Source: Atrichornis clamosus (Eukaryota > Chordata > Aves > Passeriformes > Menuridae). Taken from it: 64,000 bases of DNA. The number at the start of each line of letters is the position of its first letter. Positions within the stretch are counted from its first letter, which is position 1. Of this stretch, positions 62,201-64,000 are shown in pieces. A program made the position numbers and the translations under genes. The notes below the pieces were generated by a model. The model saw only the letters and a list, made by a program, of their open reading frames with translations. It was not told the DNA's origin and did not search any database. The stretch covers positions 101,326 to 165,325 of the forward strand of contig WBMZ01006338.1 of NCBI GenBank assembly GCA_013400975.1, in the 5' to 3' direction.

Positions 62201-64000
62201 TAAAGACACCTTGAATAAATGAAGCTGTTTTGATAGCACCTTTCTCAGCATGGCCATTCTTACTGGTACTCTACAGGCAGCTCTCCCCAACCTAGGGTAT
62301 TTTTCAGGGACATTGTTTCACCGTCATTTTCCTCAAGTCTTTTGGAGTCCTTTTGAGTCTTTCATATATGAAGTTCTGCAGAACTTGCCACGTTTAGCAT
62401 ACAATTATTTTAAATTTGTTAATCTAGTCCGTATGTGTTAGTCACATTTTATTTCTTCACACAAAAATTCCATGGGTGGAAGCAAACATTCCCATATGCT
62501 AATTATTTCCAGCAGAAATGACAAAAACCAGCAACAACTGTGTTTTCATCCACCAAGAACTATGAGGTATATTGTAGTAATATTGTGGCAAAATTGGGTA
62601 GAATTATGTCAGACTAGAATTAGAAGAATTGCTCCTATGCTCTGTATGTTTACAGTGTGATAAATTATCTTCATGATCTTTTGCATCTATAATAATTCAG
62701 CATTGATTTTATTTGCGTCATGGGAAAAGAATACATAGCTGTAAATGAGCACTACTGCATGCAGTACTTATCTCTATTCATGCTATGCACAAGATAATGC
62801 TCAGTGTGATAAGGAAGATTATTTATACAGTTTACAGATAGCTAGGACACAAAGAAGTGCAATTGTATTGCAGCTGATGAGCTTGCTCCTCAGCTAGCAT
62901 AGCAAGGGCTTTCCCTGCTGAGGGTGGGATTGTACAAGAATGTGGAAAATGCCAGGCACTTCTGTAGCCCTTTTGGCTATGGTTTTGTTAATTAAAAGAA
63001 ATCATCTCCCCACAGCATTTCTTTCAGCGTGCGCAAAGTGCAGAAGGACCCTTCTCCCTGTTGGTAGCTGTGGTAACAGTGATAGCAGTGATGCTCGGTG
63101 TCCTTTCCCCTCTCAGTCACCCTTGTCCCAAAGGAAGGGCTGGTGCAGCTGCCTGTCACAAGTGCCCCTCTAAGGGCAGGAGGGGATTTGGAGAAGACAG
63201 CAGGTGAACAAGAGTAGGTGGGCAACAGCAGCAGATTGTAAATGTTCCTGCAGTTCAGCTGGAATGGATCTTTTCTGTCTTTGGTATGCTGGTGCCTTAT
63301 CCTATTACTGTAATCATAAGAAAACCTGCCAGTACAAGAGAGATTTTTTTCTTCTCTCACTCCCTAAAAGAGGCCCTTTCAATATTTTTCTTCTCCATAT
63401 GGACTGAGGAATTTGCAGGGTGAGTGTGAGCCCATGCCAGAAATTAGGGTTAACACAAAAGATGGATTGAAGAGGACACATGAAAGGGACACAATATGGT
63501 TAAGCAGGAGAAGAAGAGTGTTTCAGAACAGGTGTGAATTGACAAGAGCTGCATCTCTCTGGAGCCTTCAAGAGACAGCACTGTGTGACTTGGCAGAAGA
63601 AGTGGTGCTTCTTTTATTTTGCTCTTTTGATTTAGAGGAAAACAAATGTTCATGGAATAAACACAGACATAGGTTGTCCAAGGCAAAAGACACAAAAAAA
63701 AAAAAAAAAAAAAAAAGTGCTGCTTAGGAAACACTTCGACTGCTAACACAAGAAATTTCATGAGTAGCCATCCAGTCTGGTATCCTAGTAATGAGTGACT
63801 AGTTCGTATTTATTCTTGTGTAGCTTGTTTCTTTTCTGCTGCTGGTTTTTGGAGTTGTTCACTCTTTCGTTCTTCTACTAACTCACTTTTGTGTGATTTA
63901 GCATGGCTGGTTTCATATGCCTACTACCTACAACAGTTTTTACTCTCTTGCACTCATATCTTTCTGCAAGGCCATATCAAGCTGTCTTAGTTTGAAAGAC
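59280..64000. other. LPAR1: LPAR1 intron, nothing recognised apart from a poly-A tract
   Basis: No exon with receptor TM6/TM7 sequence and no mobile element that I can name. A 23-A run at 63694-63716 is described separately. The stretch 60290-60700 is GC-richer than its surroundings but has no supported coding content. Confidence 0.55.
63656..63716 (+). other. AATAAA followed by a 23-A tract: possible processed-transcript insertion or internal A-run
   Basis: A polyadenylation hexamer (63656-63661) is followed 33 bases later by an uninterrupted run of 23 A. The spacing is what a reverse-transcribed polyadenylated RNA would leave. The upstream sequence does not resemble a known gene to me, and no convincing target-site duplication was found. 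Processed pseudogenes are rare in birds because CR1 does not prime on poly-A, so slippage is the simpler explanation. Confidence 0.35.

Noticed and set aside
35315..64000. The final LPAR1 exon (TM6-TM7 and C-tail)
   Set aside because: Looked for CWTPG, NPIIYSYRD and the C-tail in translations and for matching DNA, and found none. It probably lies beyond 64000.
1..64000. CRISPR arrays, operons, prokaryotic promoters or tRNA genes
   Set aside because: The sequence is vertebrate nuclear DNA. No regularly spaced direct repeats, and no tRNA-like A/B box pair with a cloverleaf, were seen.

Overview
The window is vertebrate nuclear DNA, almost certainly from a bird. Two lines of evidence agree. The only intact protein-coding sequence is most of the lysophosphatidic acid receptor gene LPAR1, split by consensus introns. 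The interspersed repeats are CR1 LINEs with the avian-type 3' end (copies of an ATTCTATG-like octamer) plus ERVL-class retrovirus remnants. LPAR1 is Z-linked in chicken, so a Z-chromosome origin is likely, but this is inference from conserved synteny. Genes are sparse and introns long, and there are no bacterial-type operons or ribosome binding sites.

Layout. Bases 1-21370 are intronic or upstream LPAR1 sequence with no recognisable coding exon. They hold two minus-strand CR1 copies (about 3932-4795 and 7308-8230), a 79-base pre-miRNA-like hairpin (14469-14547), and a decayed plus-strand ERVL pol fragment with a partial LTR (about 14585-17370). Bases 21371-21539 are the first coding exon: 109 bases of 5'UTR with a four-codon uORF, then 20 codons. 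Bases 21540-34566 are an intron of 13.0 kb carrying a second ERVL fragment on the minus strand (22706-24510). Bases 34567-35314 are the main LPAR1 exon, coding from the extracellular N-terminus through TM5, the third intracellular loop and the start of TM6. From 35315 to the end is the next intron (at least 28.7 kb), with one plus-strand CR1 3' end (about 58850-59279), simple repeats and small palindromes. The exon for the rest of TM6, TM7 and the C-tail was not found and should lie beyond the window.

How the parts work together. The two coding exons join in phase 0 to give 269 complete codons of a rhodopsin-class GPCR, plus the first base of codon 270. All other long open frames examined are either antisense shadows of CR1 or ERV sequence or unsupported chance frames in intron.

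Hunt. I see no new multi-gene system here. The observations most worth checking are the pre-miRNA-like hairpin, the two oppositely oriented ERVL fragments that bracket the first coding exon, the exon's uORF and alternative start, an in-frame intronic tail after the main exon, two canonical G-quadruplex motifs, a diverged pair of unannotated intronic repeats, and a cluster of perfect palindromes.
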